17,432 bases of DNA from CAZPHU01 sp964419255. GTDB lineage: Bacteria > Fibrobacterota > Chitinivibrionia > Chitinivibrionales > CAYFVL01. The stretch spans positions 1-17,432 of the forward strand of contig CAYQOU010000075.1 of NCBI GenBank assembly GCA_964419255.1, in the 5' to 3' direction. The notes beneath the pieces are model-generated. The model was not told where the DNA came from. It saw nothing but the letters and a program-made list of their open reading frames with translations, and did no database searches. How positions within the stretch are numbered: the first letter of the stretch is position 1; each line of letters opens with the position of its first letter. This document shows positions 1-7,146 of this stretch, piece after piece. The translations under genes were made by a program, and so were the position numbers.

Positions 1-54
1 AGGCAGAGGTCTGCAAAACCTTTATCCCCAGTTCGAATCTGGGTGCCGCCTCCA
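1..54 (+). tRNA. tRNA-Cys (GCA), 3' part only
   Basis: The window opens inside a tRNA gene. A five-pair anticodon stem (GAGGT at 6-10 with ACCTT at 18-22, one G-U pair) encloses the seven-base loop CTGCAAA, whose anticodon GCA reads Cys codons. The T arm is CCCAG / TTCGAAT / CTGGG at 27-43. The 3' acceptor strand TGCCGCC is followed by discriminator T at 51 and an encoded CCA at 52-54. The 5' acceptor strand and most of the D arm lie outside the window. The boundary after CCA is certain; isotype rests on the anticodon. Confidence 0.93.
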
Positions 55-331
55 TGTTTTCCCTCCAGAAAAATTCTTTGCCTGCTCGTCTAATATCGGT
101 TTTGATTTCATCGTTTAGAGTAACCGAGTGGGCGAGTATCCGAAAGCCGATCTCATCTCTGCCGGGACTTGGCATACTATTCTCGTCCGGGTGTTTATTA
201 TTTCCTGATCAGGCAGAACCGCAATCGGTTTATCGGTGTTTGGTTTCACGATCACTCGAAAGGTAAAGCCGGAGACGCATAGGCAAATAAGCTCCGGCCT
301 TTCCGGACAGCAGAGGGGAGGATATGAAGGT
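55..331. other. Spacer between tRNA-Cys and the macro-domain gene
   Basis: This 277-base spacer holds no convincing gene. A short open frame beginning in the tRNA CCA has no ribosome-binding site and no recognisable protein features. No repeat of the tRNA 3' end was seen elsewhere in the window, so there is no sign of an integrated element here. A good ribosome-binding site for the next gene (AGGGGAGGA) lies at its right end, at 313-321. Confidence 0.5.
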
Positions 332-838
332 ATGAATCAAAGAATCCAAATAATCAAGGGTGATATCACGCAACAGGATGTGGATGCTATCGTCAATGCT
401 GCAAACACATCACTTCTTGGTGGTGGAGGAGTTGATGGCGCGATTCATCGCGCCGCGGGGCCGCAGCTTCTTCAGGAGTGCAAAACACTCGACGGATGCA
501 AAACTGGTGAGGCAAAGGCGACGGGAGGCTACCGGCTTGCGGCTCGATGGGTGATTCACACTGTCGGGCCGGTATGGCATGGTGGAGAGGGAAACGAAGA
601 TTCTCTTCTAGCTTCGGCCTATCGCAGCAGTTTGCAGGTAGCAGAGAAGCTGGGCGCTCAGTCGGTGGCATTTCCTTCCATAAGTACCGGTGCTTACCGT
701 TTCCCTGTTGAGCGGGCTTCAAAAATTGCAATCGATACCATAGAGAGATTTTTAGACGACCACCGGATTCCGTCCCGCATACTTCTTGTATGTTTCGATG
801 AGGAGGTATATCAAACCTATCGGAGACTCAGACAGTAA
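332..838 (+). CDS. Macro-domain protein, O-acetyl-ADP-ribose deacetylase / MacroD (YmdB) type
   Basis: This predicted 168-residue protein is a single macro domain with no other part. Characteristic motifs are GDIT (10-13), VDAIVNAAN (17-25), the glycine-rich GGGGVDGAIH (30-39) that holds the ADP-ribose diphosphate and supplies the MacroD-type catalytic Asp, VIHTVGP (74-80), and PSISTGAYRFP (115-125). Family members hydrolyse O-acetyl-ADP-ribose or remove mono-ADP-ribose from acidic side chains in the cytoplasm; which substrate applies cannot be read from sequence. The frame is open back to 236, but the ATG at 332 is chosen because the domain starts there and AGGGGAGGA sits 10 bases upstream. 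The gene converges on the glycosyltransferase gene, overlapping its stop by 11 bases. No ADP-ribosyltransferase or Nudix partner is nearby. Confidence 0.93.
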   Translation: MNQRIQIIKGDITQQDVDAIVNAANTSLLGGGGVDGAIHRAAGPQLLQECKTLDGCKTGEAKATGGYRLAARWVIHTVGPVWHGGEGNEDSLLASAYRSSLQVAEKLGAQSVAFPSISTGAYRFPVERASKIAIDTIERFLDDHRIPSRILLVCFDEEVYQTYRRLRQ

Positions 839-2450
839 AATTCTGCAGCGGTACCACCTCGGGCAGGTCTTGCTGCATGTTGAGTATTTCGGTGGGGACC
901 CATTTAATGGTCAGTTTGGATTTGCGGCGGGATGCCAGAGCTTCGATAATATAGGAGTACCATGACTCGCGTGTGCCGATGATAAGTTGGTGGGTGGGGT
1001 TTGTTTCCAGTATACGTTTAAGGTTTTTAAGAGTTCCGAGTACCGGATATCCTTCAAAAGTAACCGGCGGTTTTTCCGTTTCGTGCGGCCAGATAATGCC
1101 TGTGATCCGGGCGGTGGAATCTTTTTCAACATTATTGATAAGAAGCGAGGCTATGGGGCCGTCACCGATAATAATTACTTTTCCGGTAGAATAGAGCGAA
1201 TTTTTTAGATGCGTGATTTTGGAGAACGCCTCTCTCCACAGAGGAAGTATAAAGCTCAAAAGAATGGCTGAAATCGCAAAGGCAATACGGGAAAACGCCA
1301 GGGATCTGATAAAATAGAGGAGTGCCAGAAAAGTCACCGATGCCAGAAATCCCGAGATGACGGCGCTGCTGAAAGAATAACGTCCGGTAAAAAACATTCC
1401 CCTGATAGCATAGGTGGCCAGAAATATCACCGACATGAGGGCATGCATTATCAGCATGTCTCCTAATATAGCGGTCGTATAGGGGTTTTCGGCTCCCGGT
1501 ACCAGCGAAAACCGTATGGAGATAGTGGCCAAAACCACCACATTGATAAGTACCAGATCCACCAGGCTGGCAAAGAGAGAGCGCACAAAGGTCTGAGCCA
1601 TATTGACCGTAGCCTGAATCCCGATGCCCAGGAAAATGAGCCAGCCGGGGATAAATGTTCCGTAAGAGTTACGATACTTCCGGGAGAATAGAATCATTGC
1701 CTCATAGAAGGCGGCACGCGAGCGTATCGACTGTTTTGCCGAACTCTTTCCTTTGAAATGGACTATTTGGGTTTTGGGAGTATACCATACCGCATATCCG
1801 TGTTGCCGTGCCTTGGCACATAGATCCAGGTCTTCTCCATACATAAAAAAGCTCTCATCGAATCCTCCGATTTTTTCGAAAGCCGAGGTCCTCATAAACA
1901 TAAATGACCCGGAAATGGCATCGACTTCGGCCTCGACATCCGGATCCAGGTAAGTCATATTATACTGGCCGAAGGTTCTACTGCGCGGAAAGAGCTTGCT
2001 CAAACCAAACAGGTGGGAGAAACCATTAAATGGTGTGGGAAACCCTCTTCGGCAACTTGCCTGAAAACTGCCGTCGGGATTGAGTATCTTGGGGCCGGCA
2101 ATTCCCACGTCGGGATTGTTTTCCAACAAATCGACGCACACTTTCAGAGTGTTGTGGGATATGAGCGTATCGGGATTCAGAAAGAGAACATACTTCCCAC
2201 GTGCATGGTGTGCTCCAACATTGCAGGCTTTGCCGAAACCCAGATTGCTTTTGAGTCCGATCCAGATTATATCGGAAAAAGCCTCGGTTATACTGTGCTG
2301 GGAGTTATCCCCGGAATTGTTATCAACCACGATGATTTCTGTCTGTTCTGCAAGTTCGGCCTCATGTACGGAGCGTACGGCCTGGCAGACAAAGTCGGGT
2401 ACTTTGTAGTTAACGATAACAACGGATATGAGAGTGTCGGGACTTTCCAC
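828..2450 (-). CDS. Family 2 glycosyltransferase fused to a membrane / nucleotide-binding module of PHPT type
   Basis: The predicted protein has 540 residues. Residues 7-260 are a WbbL-like (rhamnosyltransferase-type) GT-A domain: VVIVNYKVP (10-18), VVDNNSGD (41-48), FLNPDT (90-95) with the metal-binding Asp, a GSFMFMR acceptor segment (181-187) and YGEDLDLC (204-211) with the catalytic acid pair. About five hydrophobic segments follow (roughly 267-287, 296-312, 330-350, 364-382, 386-404). The C-terminus (423-540) starts with a Rossmann-like GKVIIIGDGPIASLL and has a GYPVLGTL segment, as in the CoA_binding_3 half of WcaJ/WbaP-type sugar-phosphate transferases. The catalytic sugar-transferase domain of that family is absent. 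The start is GTG, only two bases after the stop of the upstream gene, so the two are co-transcribed. Likely role: adding a sugar to a lipid-linked glycan at the inner membrane; the sugar is unknown. Confidence 0.88.
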   Translation of the reverse strand: MESPDTLISVVIVNYKVPDFVCQAVRSVHEAELAEQTEIIVVDNNSGDNSQHSITEAFSDIIWIGLKSNLGFGKACNVGAHHARGKYVLFLNPDTLISHNTLKVCVDLLENNPDVGIAGPKILNPDGSFQASCRRGFPTPFNGFSHLFGLSKLFPRSRTFGQYNMTYLDPDVEAEVDAISGSFMFMRTSAFEKIGGFDESFFMYGEDLDLCAKARQHGYAVWYTPKTQIVHFKGKSSAKQSIRSRAAFYEAMILFSRKYRNSYGTFIPGWLIFLGIGIQATVNMAQTFVRSLFASLVDLVLINVVVLATISIRFSLVPGAENPYTTAILGDMLIMHALMSVIFLATYAIRGMFFTGRYSFSSAVISGFLASVTFLALLYFIRSLAFSRIAFAISAILLSFILPLWREAFSKITHLKNSLYSTGKVIIIGDGPIASLLINNVEKDSTARITGIIWPHETEKPPVTFEGYPVLGTLKNLKRILETNPTHQLIIGTRESWYSYIIEALASRRKSKLTIKWVPTEILNMQQDLPEVVPLQNFTV

Positions 2451-2452
2451 TG

Positions 2453-3181
2453 TTACTTGTTTCTGCCGAAAATTGAAAGAAATCGTAATTTAATGAGCAG
2501 GATGAGGGCTTCTTTAACGATTCCAGACGACATCTTGGATACCCCATTTTGCCTGTCGGTGAAAACTATGGGTATTTCGGTGATCTTGAACCCTTTTTTC
2601 CATACGTGATAATGCATCTCAACCTGAAAACTATACCCTGAAGAGCCAATTTTTTCGAGGTTAATCGTCTCCAACACCTTCCGCCTGAAACATTTGAATC
2701 CGGCTGTACAATCTTTTACCGGAATACCTGCAACAGTTCTGGCGTAAAGATTCCCAAAATAGCTTAGAAGCAGCCTGCTCATGGGCCAGTTGATGACATT
2801 GACTCCCGAGACATAACGAGAACCGATCACCAGGTCTGCATTTTCGATCGCTTCGAGAAACTGCGGTAAGTAGGATGGATTGTGGGAAAAGTCTGCATCC
2901 ATCTCGAAGATGTATTCATACTGACGTTGGAGAGCCCAATTAAAGCCGCTTATGTATGCTCGGCCAAGGCCCTGCTTTTTCGAGCGATCAAGCACATAAA
3001 TATGCTTGAGGCTGCGTCCCAACTCCTTTACCACATTGCTTGTACCATCGGGTGAGTTATCATCGACCACCAGTATATGAATGCCCGGCAGGATCTTACG
3101 GATTTCCGGGATGAGAAGGACAATGTTTTCCCGTTCATTATAGGTAGGGATAATAATCAAGGCCTGCGAGTCTTTTTCCAC
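2453..3181 (-). CDS. Polyprenol-phosphate mannose synthase-like glycosyltransferase (GT2, Dpm1 type)
   Basis: This predicted 242-residue soluble GT2 enzyme is typical of the dolichol/polyprenol monophosphate mannose synthase group, which transfers a sugar from a nucleotide sugar to a polyprenyl phosphate at the cytoplasmic membrane face. Motifs: IIIPTYNERENI (9-20), VVDDNSPDGT (38-47), EMDADFSH (93-100) with the metal-binding DxD, GSRYVSG (120-126), GYSFQVEM (182-189) and DRQNGVSKMS (209-218). No C-terminal membrane domain is present, so it is the short form. The frame can also start at TTG 3202; GTG 3181 is preferred because AAGGA lies 10 bases before it, whereas the TTG has no ribosome-binding site. 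It is the first gene of a two-gene operon with the fused GT2 that follows. Donor specificity (mannose or another hexose) cannot be settled from sequence. Confidence 0.9.
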   Translation of the reverse strand: MEKDSQALIIIPTYNERENIVLLIPEIRKILPGIHILVVDDNSPDGTSNVVKELGRSLKHIYVLDRSKKQGLGRAYISGFNWALQRQYEYIFEMDADFSHNPSYLPQFLEAIENADLVIGSRYVSGVNVINWPMSRLLLSYFGNLYARTVAGIPVKDCTAGFKCFRRKVLETINLEKIGSSGYSFQVEMHYHVWKKGFKITEIPIVFTDRQNGVSKMSSGIVKEALILLIKLRFLSIFGRNK

Positions 3182-3728
3182 GGAGTCTAAATCCTTTTTC
3201 AATGACTAATTAGATTCTTTGTCTGCCACCTGTCCTCCGTATTCCGTCCAGCTCCGAGCCACATGCGGGATGAAGGGAGGAGGAAAAGCACCTTTTTAGT
3301 CGTAATAACTGTTCACGTGTTCTTGTTTTCTAATTCCTTGACCTTTGATCTCCGGCTCTGCCGGACTTTGGTATACATATGTAACGATATCACGTATATG
3401 TGTCGAAGATACCTATAGCAGGATTCATAGCCAAGAAAAATAACAACAGCCTGCCCCGTGAGCAAGATATATGGATATTCGTTTAGTCGCGGGTAATTGT
3501 TGAATGCAGAGACTAAAAAGTATGTGCTTTGCGGAATCAATCCGCTAAACAAACAGTTTAAGCGTATCTCCATCCCTTTCCAGTGCTCAATTCATGCGCT
3601 TCGGATGGTTTTTACTGAAAATGATAAAAAATTGTATACACCTATTCTTGCATATGGCATATTTTATAGTTCAGCAGTATCATAACATGGATAATGACAA
3701 GTAGTATCCCTTCAGGTTAGAATTAATC
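3182..3728. other. AT-rich divergent intergenic region
   Basis: This spacer separates the leftward glycosyltransferase operon from the rightward radical SAM genes and must hold both promoters. Its right half (about 3480-3728) is clearly AT-rich compared with the flanking genes. Seen in it: a six-pair hairpin at 3351-3365 (TCCGGC, loop TCT, GCCGGA) without a T tract; a ten-base palindrome TACATATGTA at 3374-3383; and a six-base inverted repeat TCCTCC ... GGAGGA in the 3230-3290 stretch. Two short open frames (3313-3573 on minus, 3497-3685 on plus) lack ribosome-binding sites and recognisable sequence. No clear -35/-10 pair could be fixed on either strand. Confidence 0.5.
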
Positions 3729-5093
3729 TTGAGCTCACGAATTCTTCTCTTAAACGTAAATCGTTGTAAATCACCATATCCCGTGTATCCGTTGGGTATA
3801 TCCCACCTGGCTGCCACATTAAGAAAAAGAGGACACACGGTCTTTCTGGGTGATATAAACATCCATGGCGAAAAGCTGAAAGAGCTTATAGAAGGCTGTC
3901 GTGCAGATATGGTGGGACTGTCTCTGCGCAATATCGATACAACTCAGATGGATCGTGAACGGTTTTTCGTGCCGGATCTGCAGGATGCGGTTAAAGCAGT
4001 TCGCTTATCTACTGATGCACCTGTTGTAGTGGGAGGGAGCGCCTTTTCTCTTTTTCCGGAACGTATACTTGAGTTTACCGGGGCCGACTACGGGATTCAC
4101 GGAGAAGGTGAAGCTGCATTATCTGCGCTGGTGGAAGCTTTGGAAAAAGGTGAAGCGGTAGATACGATCCCGGGGCTGGTGTATAGAGAGGACGGTCGGG
4201 TCAAAAAAAACGAAAAGACCGACTGCGCCGTAGATGAAATCTGTCCGGCGGTTCATCCTGATGAATTGGTCAAATACTACCTCGACTCCAGTCTCATGCT
4301 TAATCTGCAGACTCAGCGGGGGTGTGCGTTTAGATGTTGCTACTGCACCTATCCTCTCATTGAAGGACGAAATTTTCGTCGCCGCAAACCCGAGGCTATT
4401 GCTGATGAACTGTCGGCGGCTTGCGGCAAAGGGTGTTCGTACTTCTTTATTGCAGATTCCGTATTTAATACATCCGCCGAGCATGTGGCGGGTGTATGTG
4501 AAGAGATTCTGCGGAGAGATCTTCGAATGCACTGGGGGTGTTTTCTTCGGCCCAAAAATCTGACCAATGAGATAATGGCATTAATGAGTCGAGCGGGTCT
4601 AAGGCATGTCGAATTCGGCACCGACAGCTTCTGCGACACGGTGTTGGATGCATATGGTAAGAATTTTTCTTTCGACGATGTAATGCATTCAAACGAAATG
4701 GCCCTCCAGAATAATATCCGTGCGGCCCATTTTCTGATCTTCGGCGGTCCATCAGAATCCGAGCAGACTATGAAAGAGAGCTTTACCAATTCACAAAGTC
4801 TGCGGCGAACCGTCATATTCGCCTCCACCGGCATGCGTCTGTATCCGGAAACACCACTGTATGATCATGCGCTCCGTGAAGGGTCGATATCTGAAAACAC
4901 TGATCTTCTCAGGCCGTATTATTATAGTACTCCCGGTATCAGTGAGCAGCGTGTCTTTGAGCTACTCCAGGACTTTCGCAGGCAGAGTCGAAGATGGCTT
5001 ATAAATGAACCAACCGATCACACCCTGAAAATCATGAATTCACTTCGGAGTCGAGGAGTCAAGGGGCCGCTGTGGGAATTTATGGCCGGTTGA
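3729..5093 (+). CDS. B12-binding-domain radical SAM protein (first of a tandem pair)
   Basis: The predicted protein has 454 residues. Residues 4-140 form a cobalamin-binding Rossmann domain (ILLLNVN at 5-11, PYPVYPLGISHLA at 16-28, VVVGGSAFSLFP at 99-110, GIHGEGEAAL at 122-131). The radical SAM core begins near 190, with cysteines C199-x3-C203-x2-C206 for the 4Fe-4S cluster; one extra Cys lies at 204. The usual downstream signature FGTDS occurs at 296-300. Members use S-adenosylmethionine, often with B12, for methylations or ring and carbon rearrangements. The opening resembles the group annotated as lipid-biosynthesis B12/radical SAM proteins, but that is recalled from memory and uncertain. 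Start: TTG at 3729 is the only standard start after the in-frame stop at 3702 that keeps the B12 domain; its ribosome-binding site (AGGTTAG) is weak. The next gene follows after 13 bases. Confidence 0.87.
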   Translation: MSSRILLLNVNRCKSPYPVYPLGISHLAATLRKRGHTVFLGDINIHGEKLKELIEGCRADMVGLSLRNIDTTQMDRERFFVPDLQDAVKAVRLSTDAPVVVGGSAFSLFPERILEFTGADYGIHGEGEAALSALVEALEKGEAVDTIPGLVYREDGRVKKNEKTDCAVDEICPAVHPDELVKYYLDSSLMLNLQTQRGCAFRCCYCTYPLIEGRNFRRRKPEAIADELSAACGKGCSYFFIADSVFNTSAEHVAGVCEEILRRDLRMHWGCFLRPKNLTNEIMALMSRAGLRHVEFGTDSFCDTVLDAYGKNFSFDDVMHSNEMALQNNIRAAHFLIFGGPSESEQTMKESFTNSQSLRRTVIFASTGMRLYPETPLYDHALREGSISENTDLLRPYYYSTPGISEQRVFELLQDFRRQSRRWLINEPTDHTLKIMNSLRSRGVKGPLWEFMAG

Positions 5094-5106
5094 AAAAGAA
5101 CTATTC

Positions 5107-6525
5107 ATGAATATCGTACTGTTTCATCCTCGCGGTTATGACAACACTGATGGGAAAACCAGTCTTGCCCACAAGGCGGTAAAAACAGCTCCCATAGGTC
5201 TGGCATCCATAGCCGCCGTACTGAAAAAACAGGGGCATCAGGTAACAATCTACGATGCACATCTGTTTGCGCGTATTCCCAATTCCCGGTGGATTGAAAA
5301 AATAATCGATTGTAACCCCGATTTTGTCGGCTTCAGTGCAACAACACAAAGCTTTCTTGACGCATACTCGGTTGCAGCTGGTATAAAGGAAAAGCAAAGC
5401 GACATCAGCATCGTATTTGGCGGCGCGCATGTCTCTTGGGGGCAAGAGGAGTTGATGCGTCAATATCCAGCTATCGACTACATCGTGGCCGGGGAAGGGG
5501 AGTTTGCCTTTGCGGAACTTGCGGAGGGGAAAAAACAATCCCGGATAGAGGGACTCATCTATCGCAACGGCTCGCGCGTGGAAAGTGGACCGCCGCGCAC
5601 CGCACTGTGTACCATGGATGAACTTCCATTCCCCGCCTATGATCTGCTGGATGGTTTTGCACGTAAGTACGAACTCGCCCTGTTTAATTATGCCTCCCAC
5701 CCCGGTGCAACCGTCATCTCCTCTCGCGGGTGTGTGTATAACTGTTCGTACTGTGATCGCTCCGTGTTTCAGAAAAGTTTCCGGTGGAACTCTCCGGAGT
5801 ATACCTTCGAACTCGTAAAATGGCTGCATACGGATTTTGGTATCAGGCATGTCATCTTCTATGATGATCTTTTCACACTGAACCGCAAACGCGTCTCACG
5901 GCTTTGCTCTCTGTTGCGGCAAAGCACCATGAAAATCCGATTCAATTGCATCGTGCGTATCGGGCATATAGATAATGATCTGATTCAAGAGCTTAAGTCT
6001 GCGGGGTGCTGGATGGTGCATGTGGGAATCGAATCCGGCGATCAAAAAATTCTCGATCAGCACAAACAGGCGCTTTCTCTGGAGGATATCAGGCGGGATA
6101 TAAACCTGATTTATGATTCCGGTTTATGGGTAAAGGGATTGTTTATGATGGGTTTTCCTGGTGAAAGCGAGGAGTCCATCCAAAAAACGATCGACTTCGC
6201 CTGCTCTCTGCCCCTGAAGGATGTCAATGTTACGGCTTTTACCCCTTTCCCCGGAGCGCCGATCACCGCCAATATTCAATCTCTGGGGCAGTTTGAAAAT
6301 GATTGGGAGAAGATGGATTGCGTAAATTTTGTTTTTGTACCCAATCAGCTAAATTCGAAAGAAACCCTGCAAGAGTATTATGGCCTTTTCATACGAAAGT
6401 TTTATAACCGGCCCTTTATGCGCAAAATCTACCGGCGAATGCTGTGGGAGTCGCCGCACAGCTACTGGCGCCTGGTCAAACATGCCGGAGCGTTTCTTTC
6501 GTACGCCTCGCGATTAAAGACCTGA
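5107..6525 (+). CDS. B12-binding-domain radical SAM protein (second of a tandem pair)
   Basis: The predicted protein has 472 residues. The N-terminal cobalamin-binding domain covers about 1-165 (NIVLFHPRG at 2-10, PIGLASIAAVLK at 29-40, IVFGGAHVSWG at 102-112, YIVAGEGEFAF at 125-135). The radical SAM core starts near 200 with C209-x3-C213-x2-C216 (RGCVYNCSYC), followed by HVGIESG and KGLFMMGFPGE further on. The segment DAHLFA (50-55) gives a D-x-H like the B12-ligating DxHxxG motif but with Ala for Gly. The architecture matches BchE/HpnJ-like enzymes; the substrate is unknown. The gene lies 13 bases after the first radical SAM gene with only a purine-rich stretch (AAAAAGAA) as ribosome-binding site, so translation may be coupled. 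The two proteins are not close paralogues: their B12 domains and C-termini differ. Confidence 0.9.
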   Translation: MNIVLFHPRGYDNTDGKTSLAHKAVKTAPIGLASIAAVLKKQGHQVTIYDAHLFARIPNSRWIEKIIDCNPDFVGFSATTQSFLDAYSVAAGIKEKQSDISIVFGGAHVSWGQEELMRQYPAIDYIVAGEGEFAFAELAEGKKQSRIEGLIYRNGSRVESGPPRTALCTMDELPFPAYDLLDGFARKYELALFNYASHPGATVISSRGCVYNCSYCDRSVFQKSFRWNSPEYTFELVKWLHTDFGIRHVIFYDDLFTLNRKRVSRLCSLLRQSTMKIRFNCIVRIGHIDNDLIQELKSAGCWMVHVGIESGDQKILDQHKQALSLEDIRRDINLIYDSGLWVKGLFMMGFPGESEESIQKTIDFACSLPLKDVNVTAFTPFPGAPITANIQSLGQFENDWEKMDCVNFVFVPNQLNSKETLQEYYGLFIRKFYNRPFMRKIYRRMLWESPHSYWRLVKHAGAFLSYASRLKT

Positions 6526-6714
6526 GTCGCTCTTTTCAGAGAAGTATCTCATAGATATCATGCGGCACCCATGCATTCCAAGCCGGAGTAAAAAAACAAT
6601 TCCCGCATTGGCTTGCTCCTCTGCTTGGCGGTCGCGAGGATCACAGGTGTGGCAGTAGTGCATAAAAGCAGCATCTGTATGCACAAAAGCAGGCTTTTCG
6701 GCCATATTCCTCAT
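6514..6714 (-). CDS. Doubtful small ORF with a CxxC motif
   Basis: This 66-codon frame is mostly outside any other gene and overlaps the end of the preceding radical SAM gene by 12 bases in convergent orientation. AAGGAG lies upstream on the minus strand (6728-6733), but its spacing to the ATG is 13 bases, longer than ideal. The peptide has a HYCHTC segment near residue 20, the sort of Cys/His pair seen in small metal-binding proteins, and a short hydrophobic run (GIVFLLRLG). No known family is recognised. It may be a chance frame. Confidence 0.18.
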   Translation of the reverse strand: MRNMAEKPAFVHTDAAFMHYCHTCDPRDRQAEEQANAGIVFLLRLGMHGCRMISMRYFSEKSDSGL

Positions 6715-7006
6715 CTGCGTTTTTTCTCTCCTTAATTTTACGGTCTCCGCCTCTGCAGCTTCGGTGTGAATGTGTGTCGATACGGTTTATCTTAAATACT
6801 CCCGAGCCAGTATCGTAATGGAATTGGACATGTTATCTATCTCAGAACCTCAACAAACGGTTTGAACCTGTCGGCAATCGTGTGAAACACATCTGAGGTG
6901 TTCAACCATTTATGAAACTCAATGCTTCAGAAGATTGCGCTAATCGCCGCTCGGAGGAGCGCTTGATTCAGGTACCAGTATTTTGCCGCCTGGGAGAAAC
7001 GTAAAC

Positions 7007-7053
7007 GGCCTTAAAGTTACACTCGAGGTTTAAAAGGCTTAAATGCCTTTAAA
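7007..7053. repeat. Cluster of GCCTTTAAA-like repeats forming an AT-rich inverted repeat
   Basis: About 95-140 bases before the prkA start, four related elements lie within 47 bases: GGCCTTAAAG (7007-7016), TTTAAAAGGC (7029-7038, the same word inverted), GGCTTAAAT (7036-7044) and GCCTTTAAA (7045-7053). TTTAAAAGGC and GCCTTTAAA pair as a nine-pair stem with one bulged A and a six-base loop. The position fits an operator or a 5' leader hairpin for the operon. That role is inference. Confidence 0.45.
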
Positions 7054-7133
7054 TTTCCAACCACAATTTGTAAAATTTTAAAGTAATCATCAGAGAAAAA
7101 CATTTCACGACTGAACAAAAAAGAGTCGAGACC

Positions 7134-7141
7134 GGGGAGGA
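7134..7141 (+). promoter_or_regulatory. Strong ribosome-binding site of the first prkA gene
   Basis: GGGGAGGA is a near-ideal Shine-Dalgarno sequence, with five bases between it and the ATG at 7147. It fixes the start of the operon's first gene and is the strongest such site among the four genes of the operon. Confidence 0.8.
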
Positions 7142-7146
7142 CACAC

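Larger units (their letters stand above)
6526..7146. other. Long leader/intergenic region ahead of the PrkA operon
   Basis: This 621-base gap contains no firm gene and must carry the promoter of the PrkA operon. Seen in it: the inverted pair CTCAGA (6841-6846) and TCTGAG (6892-6897), extendable by weaker pairs; GGTTTGAACC at 6859-6868 with a related, oppositely oriented GGTGTTCAACC at 6897-6907; a small hairpin CGCTC-GGAG-GAGCG at 6948-6961; and the AT-rich repeat cluster at 7007-7053 listed separately. I could not match it to a known riboswitch, and no good sigma-70 or sigma-54 promoter could be fixed by eye. Confidence 0.5.

Noticed and set aside
1..54. tRNA-Cys 3' end as an integration (att) site
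   Set aside because: No second copy of the tRNA end and no integrase or mobile gene was seen in the window.
54..266. 70-codon plus-strand frame starting in the tRNA CCA
   Set aside because: It begins inside the mature tRNA end, lacks a ribosome-binding site and has no recognisable protein features.
3351..3365. Hairpin TCCGGC-TCT-GCCGGA as a terminator
   Set aside because: No T tract on either side, and no gene ends toward it on either strand.
3313..3685. Two short frames (3313-3573 minus, 3497-3685 plus) in the divergent spacer
   Set aside because: They overlap each other, have no ribosome-binding sites and look like translations of AT-rich non-coding DNA.
5101..5850. 249-codon minus-strand frame opposite the second radical SAM gene
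   Set aside because: The plus strand encodes intact B12 and radical SAM motifs over the same bases; the antisense product is unrecognisable.
6600..6635. Sigma-54-like TGGC ... TGC sequence
   Set aside because: The spacing between GG and GC is 11 rather than 10 bases and it lies over 500 bases from the prkA start.
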